Part shown: one piece after another, positions 40,182 to 49,375 of the stretch
Layout: each line of letters starts with the position of its first letter
Position numbering within the stretch: the stretch's first letter is position 1
Source: an uncultured Lachnospiraceae bacterium
Lineage (GTDB): Bacteria; Bacillota; Clostridia; Lachnospirales; Lachnospiraceae
NCBI GenBank assembly: GCA_947174705.1
Contig: CAMWKB010000007.1
Location: 1 to 52,793, forward strand
DNA: 52,793 nucleotides
Direction of reading: 5' to 3'
Program-made: the position numbers and the translations under genes
The notes under the pieces: generated by a model
Databases searched by the model: none
What the model saw: only the letters and a program-made list of their open reading frames with translations
Told to the model about the DNA's origin: nothing

Positions 40182-42077
40182 TTAAAAAGGAAAACTTGAG
40201 GTTAAACACAACGCTCCATACCCAACCCTCTCGTTCGGATACTCTCTCTCCCCCCTTATCGGCTTGGCCCCTTTACGCAGATAGGCCTTTACCTTTTCCC
40301 CATAAAGATATGGGTCATTTCCATCGACAATCCCCCACTGCATAAGCAGGGCTGCCGCCCCTGTAACAAACGGCGTCGCAAATGAGGTTCCGGTTACAGG
40401 TTCATATGTGCCTGCTCTGGTCGGAGCAATAATCCCTACTCCCGGCGCCGCTAGGTCTGGTTTGATAAAAGAGCCTTCAATACGGCCCCCAAGCCTATCC
40501 TGATACAGATATCCCCGACCTGAAAAGTCTGCATAAGCCTCCAGTGCAGCATGATAGGCCCCTACGGTTATCACTTTAGATGCGGTAGACGGAATTGTCA
40601 GGGTCACATCCGGAGTAGGCCTAACGAAACGGGTCTGTTCTGAGCGCACTGTTTCCGAAGGCAGATAAAAGGTATAATTCCCGGTAATCGTTTTTACTCC
40701 TTCTAATTCAAAAGTCCATACTCCGCTGTTTATATAGCTCCGGTTTTCCAACGGAAGAAAATCAAAATATATCTCCTGACTGGTAAGATACGGCGCCGGC
40801 TCGCCATTATATAAAAGGATTCTGGTCTGTTCCAAAACATAGGTCTGCTTGCCCGCCTTGTCCGTATCTACGGTAAAACTCTCTCCGGCAGGGGAAATAA
40901 GGCGTATACGGTAGCGGTCAACGTAGTCTTTCCAAAGCTGTACATTCAGTCCGCTTTCGTAATTTCCTACTATAAGTTCTACAGGTGTATTTGGCGCACC
41001 TGATGCTATTCCTGTTGCCGTGCCCGCCATATTATTTGAAGTAATACCTACGCTTCCTCCCGTATGCCCGCCTGACGCTCCCTCATTACCACTTCCTACG
41101 CATATAACATTTCTTCCAATTTCTGAAACATTATCAATATACCGTTCTAACAATGACGTTCCATTGTGTGAACCGTAAGTATTTCCAAAGCTCAGATTAA
41201 TGGCTACAGGTCTTCTCAGCTCCAAAGACTTTCTGACTATATAAGTCAATGCCCTCATAAGCTCGGTTGTCCTTGGAAAAGAGTTTGCCCTTGGTGTTCC
41301 GAGTTTCACAATTATAAGCTCGCTTTCCGGCGCTACTCCTGAGTATACGTCTCCTGATTTCCCCCCGTTACCTGCTGCAATTCCGGCAACCGCCGTTCCA
41401 TGCCCTGATGTATCCAAACTCGGCACAAGCAGATTCCCCTCTATTTCGGATGAGGCATTTAATGCGGCATTAATCTGAGCCTGATTAAATTCCACCCCGC
41501 TGTAAAACCCATCAGGCGGCGCATAGTCTATACTATTTTCTCCTGTAAAAAGACCGCTTTCTACGGCTCTCTCCCTTATCTGCCCCGCCTGAAGGGTCTG
41601 GTCCCATAGATACAATATCCTGCTTGTTCCGTCCGTATTACGAAAATCCCGGTTTCTCCACGCAATTCCGGAGTCAATTACCGCCACTAAAACCCCCTGT
41701 CCGCGCAGCGTAGTTCCAAGTTGACTGCCTGGGACTATACATGACGCCAGTTTTCCCTGCAGAGTTTCAAAAAACAATCTCTTGGGTTTTTCAATATATT
41801 CAATTTCTTCTACTAAAGCCAGCGCATCAACAAAAGTTTCCGGCACTGTCATAATGGCATAACCCGCTATCAGCTCCTCTATCTGCAGTAACCTTCCTTG
41901 CGGCAGTGCAAAAAAAGAGGACATACCCTGCCTAAGGTCGCCATGATATTTTACTATCAGCTCCCAGGTATTGTCCTCTCTCTCATATCCGACATTTAAT
42001 TCAAGCGATTTATCCCGCTCCTCCATAGATGTCTCCAATGCCAGATTCAGTAGATTTTCAAACTTCTGTGACGGCAT
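40182..42077 (-). CDS. S8 subtilisin-like protease, Csp-like
   Basis: Product of 631 aa without a signal peptide. An N-terminal prodomain of about 95 residues is followed by the catalytic domain: Asp in VLVAVIDSGI, His in DTSGHGTAVAGI and Ser in TGTSFATPF, all intact. A large insertion between His and Ser (about 300-520), with a jellyroll-like pattern, is as in the Csp proteases of Clostridia, which process germination enzymes in spores. That role is possible but not proven here. A 13-bp GACCG-aaa-CGGTC dyad lies just before the ribosome site. Confidence 0.88.
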   Translation of the reverse strand: MPSQKFENLLNLALETSMEERDKSLELNVGYEREDNTWELIVKYHGDLRQGMSSFFALPQGRLLQIEELIAGYAIMTVPETFVDALALVEEIEYIEKPKRLFFETLQGKLASCIVPGSQLGTTLRGQGVLVAVIDSGIAWRNRDFRNTDGTSRILYLWDQTLQAGQIRERAVESGLFTGENSIDYAPPDGFYSGVEFNQAQINAALNASSEIEGNLLVPSLDTSGHGTAVAGIAAGNGGKSGDVYSGVAPESELIIVKLGTPRANSFPRTTELMRALTYIVRKSLELRRPVAINLSFGNTYGSHNGTSLLERYIDNVSEIGRNVICVGSGNEGASGGHTGGSVGITSNNMAGTATGIASGAPNTPVELIVGNYESGLNVQLWKDYVDRYRIRLISPAGESFTVDTDKAGKQTYVLEQTRILLYNGEPAPYLTSQEIYFDFLPLENRSYINSGVWTFELEGVKTITGNYTFYLPSETVRSEQTRFVRPTPDVTLTIPSTASKVITVGAYHAALEAYADFSGRGYLYQDRLGGRIEGSFIKPDLAAPGVGIIAPTRAGTYEPVTGTSFATPFVTGAAALLMQWGIVDGNDPYLYGEKVKAYLRKGAKPIRGEREYPNERVGYGALCLTSSFPF

Positions 42078-42092
42078 ATCATGCTCCTTATT

Positions 42093-42105
42093 GACCGAAA
42101 CGGTC
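42093..42105. promoter_or_regulatory. GACCG-N3-CGGTC dyad before the S8 protease
   Basis: A perfect 5-3-5 inverted repeat, extended by one base on each side in like-paired form (T..A context). It sits between a plausible promoter (TTATGC-17-TATATT on the minus strand) and the ribosome site. The shape is that of many TetR-family operators. Confidence 0.5.
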
Positions 42106-42183
42106 TATTACTAATAATATAATTAATATACTATATGAGCATAATTTAGGGACTATTCGCATGCATGGACTATTTTAGCTTCT

Positions 42184-42393
42184 CTAGCTGATAGAAACCA
42201 CCTCGTAATCCTTATCCTCTACAGTCTTCTTCAGAACATCATCCGCAACCTCACCACTTAATTTGACTATTGCAGTACCATTTTCATGACTTACAACTGC
42301 TTCGGTCACCTCAGTCAATTCTTCCAATGCCTTTTTAACAGTTGCCTCACAGTGTCCACACATCATACCTTTGATTTCCATTGTTTTTTCCAT
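42184..42393 (-). CDS. copZ: Internal CopZ-like copper chaperone start within copA
   Basis: The ATG at 42393 (and one at 42399) is preceded by AAAAGGAG at 42410-42403 with 9-nt spacing. Translation from it gives 69 aa, exactly the size of a free CopZ, with the metal site GMMCGHCEATV. The same codons are in frame with copA and read through as its C-terminus. So two products from one frame are plausible: the full fusion and free chaperone. This is inference from the start signal. Confidence 0.6.
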   Translation of the reverse strand: MEKTMEIKGMMCGHCEATVKKALEELTEVTEAVVSHENGTAIVKLSGEVADDVLKKTVEDKDYEVVSIS

Positions 42394-44808
42394 TGTCATA
42401 ATCTCCTTTTTATTATTTTTATTATAATTTATATCATTATTTTTATTATCCTTATTATAATTTGCATCGTCCTTTATATTACTTTTTTCATTATTTTTCA
42501 GACCAGCTTGGTCAATCTTCCTATCCTTCCTTGTATCATACATTTTAAAAAGATTCAAGCGAAGCGCATTACTTACAACACAGAAGCTTGAAAGACTCAT
42601 TGCTGCTGCCGCAAACATCGGATTAAGCTTAAGACCGAATACAGGATACCATATACCGGCAGCAATCGGAATACCTATTACATTATAGAAAAACGCCCAA
42701 AACAGATTTTCATGTATATTTTTAAGCGTTGCCCTGCTTAACCGGATAGCGGCAGGTACATCACTGAGCCTGCTTTTCATAAGGACTACGTCTGCTGCAT
42801 CAATGGCAATATCAGTTCCGGCGCCGATGGCTATTCCGATGTCTGCTCTGGTCAACGCCGGAGCATCATTGATTCCATCACCTACCATAGCTACTTTTCC
42901 CCGCTCCTGCAGGCTTCTTATTACACTTTCTTTACCGTCCGGCAAAACGCCTGCGATAACTTCATCCACACCGGCCTGCAAACCGATAGCCTGTGCAGTT
43001 CTCTCGTTATCTCCGGTTAACATAACTACTTTTATACCCATATTCTGTAACTCTTTTACGGCTTTGGCGCTGTCTTCCTTCATTACATCGGCTACCGCAA
43101 TAATTCCTTTAAAATCCCCCGCCTTACTGAAAAAGAGCGGTGTTTTACCTTCGTTTGCAAATCTCTCTGCCTGCACTTTAGCTTCTTTCGGGATGTCTGC
43201 TTTAGTTTGGATAAATGTCAGGTTTCCTCCGGCCAATTCCTCATTTTGCCACACTCCTATAAGACCGTTTCCCGGCAACGCCTGAAAATCATCTGCCGCC
43301 TCCGCCTGTATTTCCTTTTCATGTGCAAGCTCCAAAATTGCTTTCGCAAGAGGATGTTCACTTTTTTGCTCCAAGGCAAATGCCAGTTTTAACAGTTCCT
43401 CTTCCGTACAGCCTCCTGATGGCGCAATATCAGTAACTTCAGGCTCTCCGCTCGTAATTGTACCTGTCTTATCAAGCGCGGCAATCTGAATCTTTCCGGC
43501 AAGTTCCAATGACTGCGCCGTCTTAAACATAATTCCATGCTTGGCTCCCATGCCGTTTCCCACCATAATTGCAACCGGAGTTGCCAATCCGAGTGCGCAT
43601 GGACAGCTTATTACAAGTACGGAAATTCCTCTTGCAAGAGCGAAGCCAAAGCTCTCTCCCACAAGCATCCAGACTATACTGGTCAATATGGCAATAGCTA
43701 TTACTGTCGGTACAAAAACTCCCGAAACCTTGTCTGCAACCTTGGCAATCGGAGCCTTGGTTGCTGCAGCGTCACTGACCATCTTGATAATCTGCGATAA
43801 AGTAGTATCTTCTCCCACTCTTGTTGCCTTACAGCGCAAAAAGCTCGACTGATTCAGTGTAGCCGCTGATACGCTGTCTCCTGCCTGTTTATCTACCGGA
43901 ATACTCTCTCCGGTCAACGCAGATTCATTGACCGCACTGGTTCCTTCGACAACAATACCGTCTACAGGTATATTTTCCCCAGGCTTTACTATAAATAAAT
44001 CATCTAGTCTTACCTGTGCAATATCCACTTCTATTTCTTGACCGTTTCGGACAACGACAGCTTTTTTCGGTGCAAGCTTCATAAGTCCCTTTAGAGCATC
44101 AGTTGTCTTTCCTTTAGAACGTGCCTCTAGCATTTTTCCTACGGTAATAAGAGTTAAAATCATAGCTGCAGACTCAAAATAGAACTCATGCATATAATTC
44201 ATGACCGCCTCGCTGTTTCCCTGTATCTGTGCGTCGGTCATGGCAAAAAGGGCATATATGCTGTATACCAGTGAAGCGCTTGCCCCCAAAGCAACAAGCG
44301 TATCCATATTAGGCGCTGCATGTGCCAGGCTTTTAAAGCCGCTTATAAAAAATTTCTGGTTTATTATCATAATTGCAATGGTAAGCAGAAGCTGTACCAG
44401 CCCCATTGCAATATGATTATCATTAAAAAAAGACGGCAGTGGCCACCCCCACATCATATGCCCCATTGAAAAGTACATAAGAGGTATGAGAAGCATGACC
44501 GAAACAGTCATCCTTTTTAATAAAATCGGCGTTTCCTTATCTTCTAACATATCATCATAAGACGGAACATTCACATTACTGCCTTCGCCACCTGTATTTC
44601 CTGAATTTTTCCTTGCTGCTCCATATCCTGCTGCCTCCACTGCCGCAATTATTGTTTCCGGCAGAGCCGTTCCCTCTATTCCCATAGAATTAGTAAGCAG
44701 ACTGACCGAACAACTCTCCACTCCGGGCACCTTAGATACTGCCTTTTCCACTCTCGTACTGCATGCCGCGCAACTCATTCCGGTAATCGTATACTGCTCC
44801 ATTTCCAT
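42184..44808 (-). CDS. copA: Copper-exporting P1B ATPase fused to a CopZ-like chaperone
   Basis: Product of 874 aa. The N-terminal metal-binding domain has GMSCAACSTRVEKAV. Then come eight helices with the copper-path CPC in VISCPCALGLATP (about 401), the phosphorylated Asp in ALDKTGTITSGEP (about 445), SEHPLAKAI with the HP motif, and VGDGINDAPALT. A normal CopA would end near LRLNLFKMYD (about 758). Here a Lys/Asn/Asp linker of about 45 residues follows, then a second chaperone-like domain, MEIKGMMCGHCEATVKKAL, to the end. A ribosome site inside the linker can start the chaperone alone (see 42184-42393). It pumps Cu(I) out of the cell and lies 28 bp after csoR. Confidence 0.94.
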   Translation of the reverse strand: MEMEQYTITGMSCAACSTRVEKAVSKVPGVESCSVSLLTNSMGIEGTALPETIIAAVEAAGYGAARKNSGNTGGEGSNVNVPSYDDMLEDKETPILLKRMTVSVMLLIPLMYFSMGHMMWGWPLPSFFNDNHIAMGLVQLLLTIAIMIINQKFFISGFKSLAHAAPNMDTLVALGASASLVYSIYALFAMTDAQIQGNSEAVMNYMHEFYFESAAMILTLITVGKMLEARSKGKTTDALKGLMKLAPKKAVVVRNGQEIEVDIAQVRLDDLFIVKPGENIPVDGIVVEGTSAVNESALTGESIPVDKQAGDSVSAATLNQSSFLRCKATRVGEDTTLSQIIKMVSDAAATKAPIAKVADKVSGVFVPTVIAIAILTSIVWMLVGESFGFALARGISVLVISCPCALGLATPVAIMVGNGMGAKHGIMFKTAQSLELAGKIQIAALDKTGTITSGEPEVTDIAPSGGCTEEELLKLAFALEQKSEHPLAKAILELAHEKEIQAEAADDFQALPGNGLIGVWQNEELAGGNLTFIQTKADIPKEAKVQAERFANEGKTPLFFSKAGDFKGIIAVADVMKEDSAKAVKELQNMGIKVVMLTGDNERTAQAIGLQAGVDEVIAGVLPDGKESVIRSLQERGKVAMVGDGINDAPALTRADIGIAIGAGTDIAIDAADVVLMKSRLSDVPAAIRLSRATLKNIHENLFWAFFYNVIGIPIAAGIWYPVFGLKLNPMFAAAAMSLSSFCVVSNALRLNLFKMYDTRKDRKIDQAGLKNNEKSNIKDDANYNKDNKNNDINYNKNNKKEIMTMEKTMEIKGMMCGHCEATVKKALEELTEVTEAVVSHENGTAIVKLSGEVADDVLKKTVEDKDYEVVSIS
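42394..42530 (-). repeat. Low-complexity linker DNA between CopA and CopZ parts
   Basis: AT-rich stretch coding almost only for Asn, Lys, Asp and Tyr. It contains two imperfect tandem units of about 30 bp built on AATTATAATAA and AATAATAA. Composition is unlike the flanking coding DNA and looks like a former intergenic spacer opened into frame. Confidence 0.65.
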
Positions 44809-44836
44809 TCGCCTTCCTTTATATTTCTTATACTCA

Positions 44837-45145
44837 TTATTTCATCAACTTCTGAAATAATACCACCAGTTCATCTATAACCTCATCATTCCCGGCGCGA
44901 ATATTCTCAGCCACGCAGGTATGAAGATGATTGGAAAGCAGGGCTTTGTTAAAGCTGTTCAGGGCCGCGTTTACCGCTGATACCTGAATCAGTATATCCG
45001 TACAGTAAGCGTTATTTTCTAACATTCCCTGAATACCGCGCACCTGACCTTCGATTCTCTTTAGGCGGTTCATCAAATCTTTATATTCTTTCTCTGTGCG
45101 TTCTTTGGTTTTATCTGAACAAATGCAGGTTTCTACTGGCTCCAA
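44837..45145 (-). CDS. csoR: CsoR-family copper-sensing repressor, TTG start
   Basis: Product of 102 aa from a TTG at 45145, 9 nt after AAGGAG. The longer open frame would begin at the -35 box of its own promoter and is not real. The body matches CsoR: LMNRLKRIEGQVRGIQGMLENNAYCTDILIQ with the first Cu(I) ligand Cys, then LSNHLHTCV with the His and second Cys. It is a helical tetramer that leaves DNA when it binds Cu(I). It controls its own promoter, which has two CsoR boxes, and copA downstream. Confidence 0.93.
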   Translation of the reverse strand: MEPVETCICSDKTKERTEKEYKDLMNRLKRIEGQVRGIQGMLENNAYCTDILIQVSAVNAALNSFNKALLSNHLHTCVAENIRAGNDEVIDELVVLFQKLMK

Positions 45146-45162
45146 ATCTCTGTTCTCCTTCC

Positions 45163-45179
45163 ATACCCCCACGGGGTAT
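45163..45179. promoter_or_regulatory. CsoR operator, distal copy
   Basis: ATACCCC-cac-GGGGTAT, a perfect 7-bp dyad. It lies between the -10 box and the csoR ribosome site, 38 bp from the first operator. Confidence 0.85.
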
Positions 45180-45196
45180 ATTCTTATATTGTTTAG

Positions 45197-45226
45197 ATTA
45201 TATACCCCTGTAGGGTATATTGTCAA
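45197..45226 (-). promoter_or_regulatory. Promoter of the csoR-copA operon
   Basis: On the minus strand TTGACA (45226-45221), an 18-bp spacer and TATAAT (45202-45197). The spacer is filled by a CsoR operator, so binding blocks RNA polymerase. Confidence 0.88.
45201..45219. promoter_or_regulatory. CsoR operator in the promoter spacer
   Basis: TATACCC-ctgta-GGGTATA, the classic copper-repressor dyad, between -35 and -10. Confidence 0.88.
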
Positions 45227-45277
45227 ATAAAAAATTGGCTTAGATGTAAATATATGTTGATATACACCTCTAAGCCA
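45225..45277 (-). terminator. Terminator of the ABC transporter cluster
   Basis: On the minus strand TGGCTTAGA (45277-45269) pairs with TCTAAGCCA (45244-45236), followed by AATTTTTTATT. It ends the transcript of the genes at 45329-52793 just before the csoR promoter. Confidence 0.75.
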
Positions 45278-45328
45278 TAATATTCATTCCATTCCATCAA
45301 ACTGCTCATTTATACACACTTTAACATT

Positions 45329-46027
45329 TCAAGTATTTTGCATATGAATCTGCTTTTCCGTCACCCTGCCGTCCTTCATGTTCAGAATCCGGTCGCAGTC
45401 TCTAGTCAACGCTTCATTATGGGTAATCATAATAACCGTCTGTCCGAAATCTCTGACTGCATTAGTCAACAACCTCAAAACATCATCCGTAGAAGCCGAA
45501 TCAAGATTACCCGTCGGCTCGTCTGCCAGAATAATGGCCGGTGTAGAAACCAACGCGCGGGCAATCGCCACCCTCTGCTGCTGTCCGCCGGAAAGCTCCG
45601 AGGGAAGCCTGTGTTCCAAACCAGTCAGACCAAGCGCGTCCATAATCCTGCCAAGTAATTCCTTATCCTCCAGATGTCCGCCAATCTGCACCGGCAGTAC
45701 AATGTTCTCATAGACTGACATCACGGAGAGCAGATTATAATTCTGGAAAATAAAGCCAATCCTCTTGCGTCGAAACTCCGTCAGTTCGTCGCTCGCAAGC
45801 TTTCCGATATCCGTACCCTCTATGTAGATTCCACCGGAAGTAGGCCTGTCCAAACCACCGCACACATTTAGCAACGTGCTTTTACCACTTCCCGATGCAC
45901 CCACCACCGCCACGAATTCGCCTCTGTTAATCACAGTATTCACATGATATAAAGCATTTACCACATTTTTGCCTTCGCCGTACTGCCTGCATACATCTTT
46001 TAGTTCTACTACTTTTTCTTTCTCCAT
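45329..46027 (-). CDS. ABC transporter ATPase (LolD/MacB type), last gene of cluster
   Basis: Product of 232 aa. Walker [15 protein letters not shown]-loop [18 protein letters not shown], signature LSGGQQQR, Walker [16 protein letters not shown], and switch His in MITHNEAL. Partner of the 876-aa FtsX permease that precedes it by 42 bp. Ribosome site GGGGATAA. No C-terminal extension. Likely energises export or extraction of a peptide or lipid at the membrane. Confidence 0.92.
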   Translation of the reverse strand: MEKEKVVELKDVCRQYGEGKNVVNALYHVNTVINRGEFVAVVGASGSGKSTLLNVCGGLDRPTSGGIYIEGTDIGKLASDELTEFRRKRIGFIFQNYNLLSVMSVYENIVLPVQIGGHLEDKELLGRIMDALGLTGLEHRLPSELSGGQQQRVAIARALVSTPAIILADEPTGNLDSASTDDVLRLLTNAVRDFGQTVIMITHNEALTRDCDRILNMKDGRVTEKQIHMQNT

Positions 46028-46069
46028 TGTTATCCCCGTTTTCCTGCCAAGAAACTTAAATGATTAACC

Positions 46070-48700
46070 TCATAGTCTGCAATTACCGATATCGGTTCTC
46101 CTGTTCGGATAGATCATTGCTATAAGTATGATCACTACCGCCAGCAGAATTCCCGGAAAAACCGTTCCATTCCACTTGAAATAAGGAAGAATCTCTGAGG
46201 CTTTGCTGATTGCTGCCGCGCTCACAAGCTGTCCAATCAGAAATCCCGGAATCACCGCCCACAACACTGTGTAAAGATTCTCCAGCCGCAGTATCTTAAT
46301 GAGAAGCCGTTTCATCATACCGATTGCCTGTAAAGTTGAAAATTCTTCCTTACGCTCGGCAATACCGCTGACTGTGCTGTTCAGAAAATTTACCAGCGCC
46401 ATCACACCCACCAAAATCGCCAGACCATTACCAATCAAGCCAATCTCTGCGGCAAGTCGTTCTATACCTTCTTTATAGGTAGCTTTAGAGCGGATGGATA
46501 CTATGTCCTCCCCGCCCATTCTTTCCAGACATGCCCGCACCTCTACTTCCACTCTCGCAAGAGTGTCTGCATCGGGCGCATTCATCGTCACCATGAATAA
46601 CTCCGGCTCTTCCCAGAAGCTATCCATAAGTTGTATAGGAAGAATATATTCAAATCCGCTTGTATGCTTATCTCCCCATGCCATCTGATTATGATAGGTG
46701 TCACTGACTACCGCCAGCACCGTATATTCTTTCGTTCGCAAAGAATCATACGAAATGTACCTGCCGTTCCCATCCTGTGTAGTATCAAGTTTTTCCGTAA
46801 ATTCCTCGTACAGGCGCACAACATCTCCTGCATGATAACAGGTGTTACCATAGCCATCCATCGCAACTGCCAGCACATACTCACCGGACTCATATTTTTC
46901 CTTGTCGATCTCACCCTCAAAAACCTCAAAATCTGAAATCTGATTATATTCATAGAATCGGTAACTCTGTTGCACCAGTATAGGTTTCCCGTTTTCTCTG
47001 TATGCCATTGCGCGGGGTATGAGCTTCTCGCGCACGGCACTGTCTTCTTCCAGGCCCTCTTGATAATCCGCATTGTCCAGCACGATATCACAGTATTTTT
47101 CAGCATCCTCATCATATAGAAAAGAGAAAGCATACAGATTATAGTGATAGATTGTTTCCATGTCCCCCGATACTTTCTCCAGTTCCGCACGAATCTCGCC
47201 CGGAATCTTCTCCACATTTCCTGTTCCGCCGGTATCCATGAAGCGCAATACCTGATCGGCGGCTATCTCAATATCCGCAAAAAGATTGAAATGCGCAATC
47301 AAAGCCTCTACATTCAGACTGTGTATGATATTCATAGTTATCACAAAAACCAGCATAACGAGGCTCACAGATGTGACCACAAGCGCTGCCTTTTTCTTTC
47401 GTTTTCTGATATTCTTTCTGGCAAAGCGTCCCGGCGTGAACCGCACACTGTGCACCCTGCTGATTTTTTCCTTACGGCTGTCCGTGAAACCAACCGTATG
47501 GATCGGCGGCGTCTGCGACAGGATGCGCATAGGCTTATTCGTACCGATATAAACCACGATAAATGATAAAGCCGCCGCATACAGGAAATATTCGGGTTTT
47601 AGCATAAGTGTCTGCTTCCCGCTAAGCCCCGAATAGGACGCCATAACCGGCATCAGCACATGCCCAAATATAACTCCTGTCAGACACCCTATGGGAAGCC
47701 CCGTCACATACTGCCTGAAAGCGTGACAACGCACAATACTCCTGATCTGTTTCTCCGTCACGCCAATCAGCTTCAGTTGTCCATACTGCACTACATTTTT
47801 GACAGTGGAAATATAATAAATAGTATAGACCATCAATCCTGCACAGATTATGGTGAGCGTGATCAAGCCGCTCAGAAGAGCCATCGTGCCCGCACTCAAC
47901 TTATCACCTGCCGCCGGATTTATTGCTGTAAGCGGTTCCCACTTCTGATATACAAGTCCACGAGCCTCATACTCCCGGGATAAGACCTCATTCAAAATCC
48001 CCGCCAAATCCTCGTCGGTATACTTTCCGTTCTCAAAGCGGCAGTAAGTTTCCAGCCTGAAACCACTATAATCCCTTACAAAAAACTCTTCGGATACGTA
48101 GATTCTTGCTTCATCCAGTGCATCATTGGCGGTACAGATTCCGCAGACCACCACATCCTGTTCCACCTCCTGCGCCGCCATTATCAGCTTGATGGGAATA
48201 ACGTCTCCTACATGGACATTCCCGTCATGGTTTTCGACAAAACGCTCGTCCACCACAATCTCGCCATCTCTCTGTGGCCATCTTCCTTCCGTTACTTCAT
48301 TGAAATTCCATCCGGCAGTCCTTTCATCGGTATAAAGAAAATAATTTCCGCCCTCCTGCGCCATGTCCGTCTCATAAGTTCCCATATACACCGCATATGT
48401 TACATCATCAAAATAGCCGCTCTCCCGTAATAATTCAGGCCAGTACACGCTTGGACAATACATGTAGACACCTTCTGCCTGCGAGCCAAACGTCATCTGC
48501 TGGTTACGTCTCGTCAGCGTTGTGATTGACATGATGGTGGAAAAGGCCACAACAACAAGCATTGCCGACAATGCGATTGCCACAATAGCGGTGATGTTCC
48601 GTCGACTGTCTGCATGATACAACTTAGATGCAATGCTCTTAATCATCCTGCCCGACACTTTCCGTTCCTGCAGCCAATTCGCCTTACTGTCCTTGCTCAT
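46070..48700 (-). CDS. FtsX-like ABC permease, 876 aa
   Basis: Product of 876 aa. A cytoplasmic N-terminus of about 35 residues leads to a helix (about 38-62), then a MacB-core-like external domain (about 65-265). Three helices follow (about 275-300, 325-350, 370-385), a fourth near 445-465, a second external domain (about 470-735) and three final helices. NVVQYGQLKLIGVTEKQIR and ERKEEFSTLQAIGMMKRLL are the FtsX coupling segments. It overlaps the preceding ATPase gene by 17 nt, so translation is coupled. Substrate unknown. Confidence 0.9.
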   Translation of the reverse strand: MSKDSKANWLQERKVSGRMIKSIASKLYHADSRRNITAIVAIALSAMLVVVAFSTIMSITTLTRRNQQMTFGSQAEGVYMYCPSVYWPELLRESGYFDDVTYAVYMGTYETDMAQEGGNYFLYTDERTAGWNFNEVTEGRWPQRDGEIVVDERFVENHDGNVHVGDVIPIKLIMAAQEVEQDVVVCGICTANDALDEARIYVSEEFFVRDYSGFRLETYCRFENGKYTDEDLAGILNEVLSREYEARGLVYQKWEPLTAINPAAGDKLSAGTMALLSGLITLTIICAGLMVYTIYYISTVKNVVQYGQLKLIGVTEKQIRSIVRCHAFRQYVTGLPIGCLTGVIFGHVLMPVMASYSGLSGKQTLMLKPEYFLYAAALSFIVVYIGTNKPMRILSQTPPIHTVGFTDSRKEKISRVHSVRFTPGRFARKNIRKRKKKAALVVTSVSLVMLVFVITMNIIHSLNVEALIAHFNLFADIEIAADQVLRFMDTGGTGNVEKIPGEIRAELEKVSGDMETIYHYNLYAFSFLYDEDAEKYCDIVLDNADYQEGLEEDSAVREKLIPRAMAYRENGKPILVQQSYRFYEYNQISDFEVFEGEIDKEKYESGEYVLAVAMDGYGNTCYHAGDVVRLYEEFTEKLDTTQDGNGRYISYDSLRTKEYTVLAVVSDTYHNQMAWGDKHTSGFEYILPIQLMDSFWEEPELFMVTMNAPDADTLARVEVEVRACLERMGGEDIVSIRSKATYKEGIERLAAEIGLIGNGLAILVGVMALVNFLNSTVSGIAERKEEFSTLQAIGMMKRLLIKILRLENLYTVLWAVIPGFLIGQLVSAAAISKASEILPYFKWNGTVFPGILLAVVIILIAMIYPNRRTDIGNCRL

Positions 48701-49373
48701 TGTAACCTCTCTTCATATTTTTCAACTCCTCCATCTTAACAACTATATCCGCATGCTTCGCAATATCCATATCATGCGTCACCATAACCAAGGTCTGGTG
48801 GTACCGCCTTATCCCATTAACCAAAAGTTCAAACACCTTGTTACCCGTTTCGGTATCCAAATTTCCAGTGGGTTCGTCCGCAAAGACGAGAAACGGTTTG
48901 TTTGCCAGTGCCCTTGCAATGGCTACCCTCTGCTGCTGTCCTCCTGACAGGGTGGCTGGCAGGGCATTCCTTTTTTCTGTAATTTCAAGCATTTCCATTA
49001 ACTCTTCCACATATTTCACATCGACAGACATTCCTGCAAATTGAATGGGAAGAATGATATTTTCCCATACCGAAAGAACAGGTATCAGATGAAAACTCTG
49101 GAATACAAAACCGATATCCTTAGACCTGTATGCGGACAGTTCCTTGTCCTTCATCAGATGTATTTTCTTTCCGCCGACTATGACCTCCCCCGCATCTGCA
49201 GAGTCCAGGCCGCTTAAGATATTTAAGAGCGTACTCTTCCCGGAACCGCTTTTCCCGATGATAGCTGCAAATTTTTCATCTTCTATACATAAGTCAATAT
49301 TCCGGAAAATCTCATTCTTTACTTCTCCGTCCTGATAAGATTTTGTTAATCCCTGTACTTCTATGATGGCCAT
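48684..49373 (-). CDS. ABC transporter ATPase (LolD/MacB type)
   Basis: Product of 229 aa from the ATG at 49373; an ATG two codons earlier forms an ATGA overlap with the preceding stop, but GAGGG is better spaced for 49373. Walker [15 protein letters not shown]-loop FVFQSFHLIPVLSVWENI, signature LSGGQQQR, Walker [16 protein letters not shown], switch His in MVTHDMDIAKHAD. It sits between the two FtsX permeases and could serve either or both. Confidence 0.92.
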   Translation of the reverse strand: MAIIEVQGLTKSYQDGEVKNEIFRNIDLCIEDEKFAAIIGKSGSGKSTLLNILSGLDSADAGEVIVGGKKIHLMKDKELSAYRSKDIGFVFQSFHLIPVLSVWENIILPIQFAGMSVDVKYVEELMEMLEITEKRNALPATLSGGQQQRVAIARALANKPFLVFADEPTGNLDTETGNKVFELLVNGIRRYHQTLVMVTHDMDIAKHADIVVKMEELKNMKRGYNEQGQ

Positions 49374-49375
49374 AA

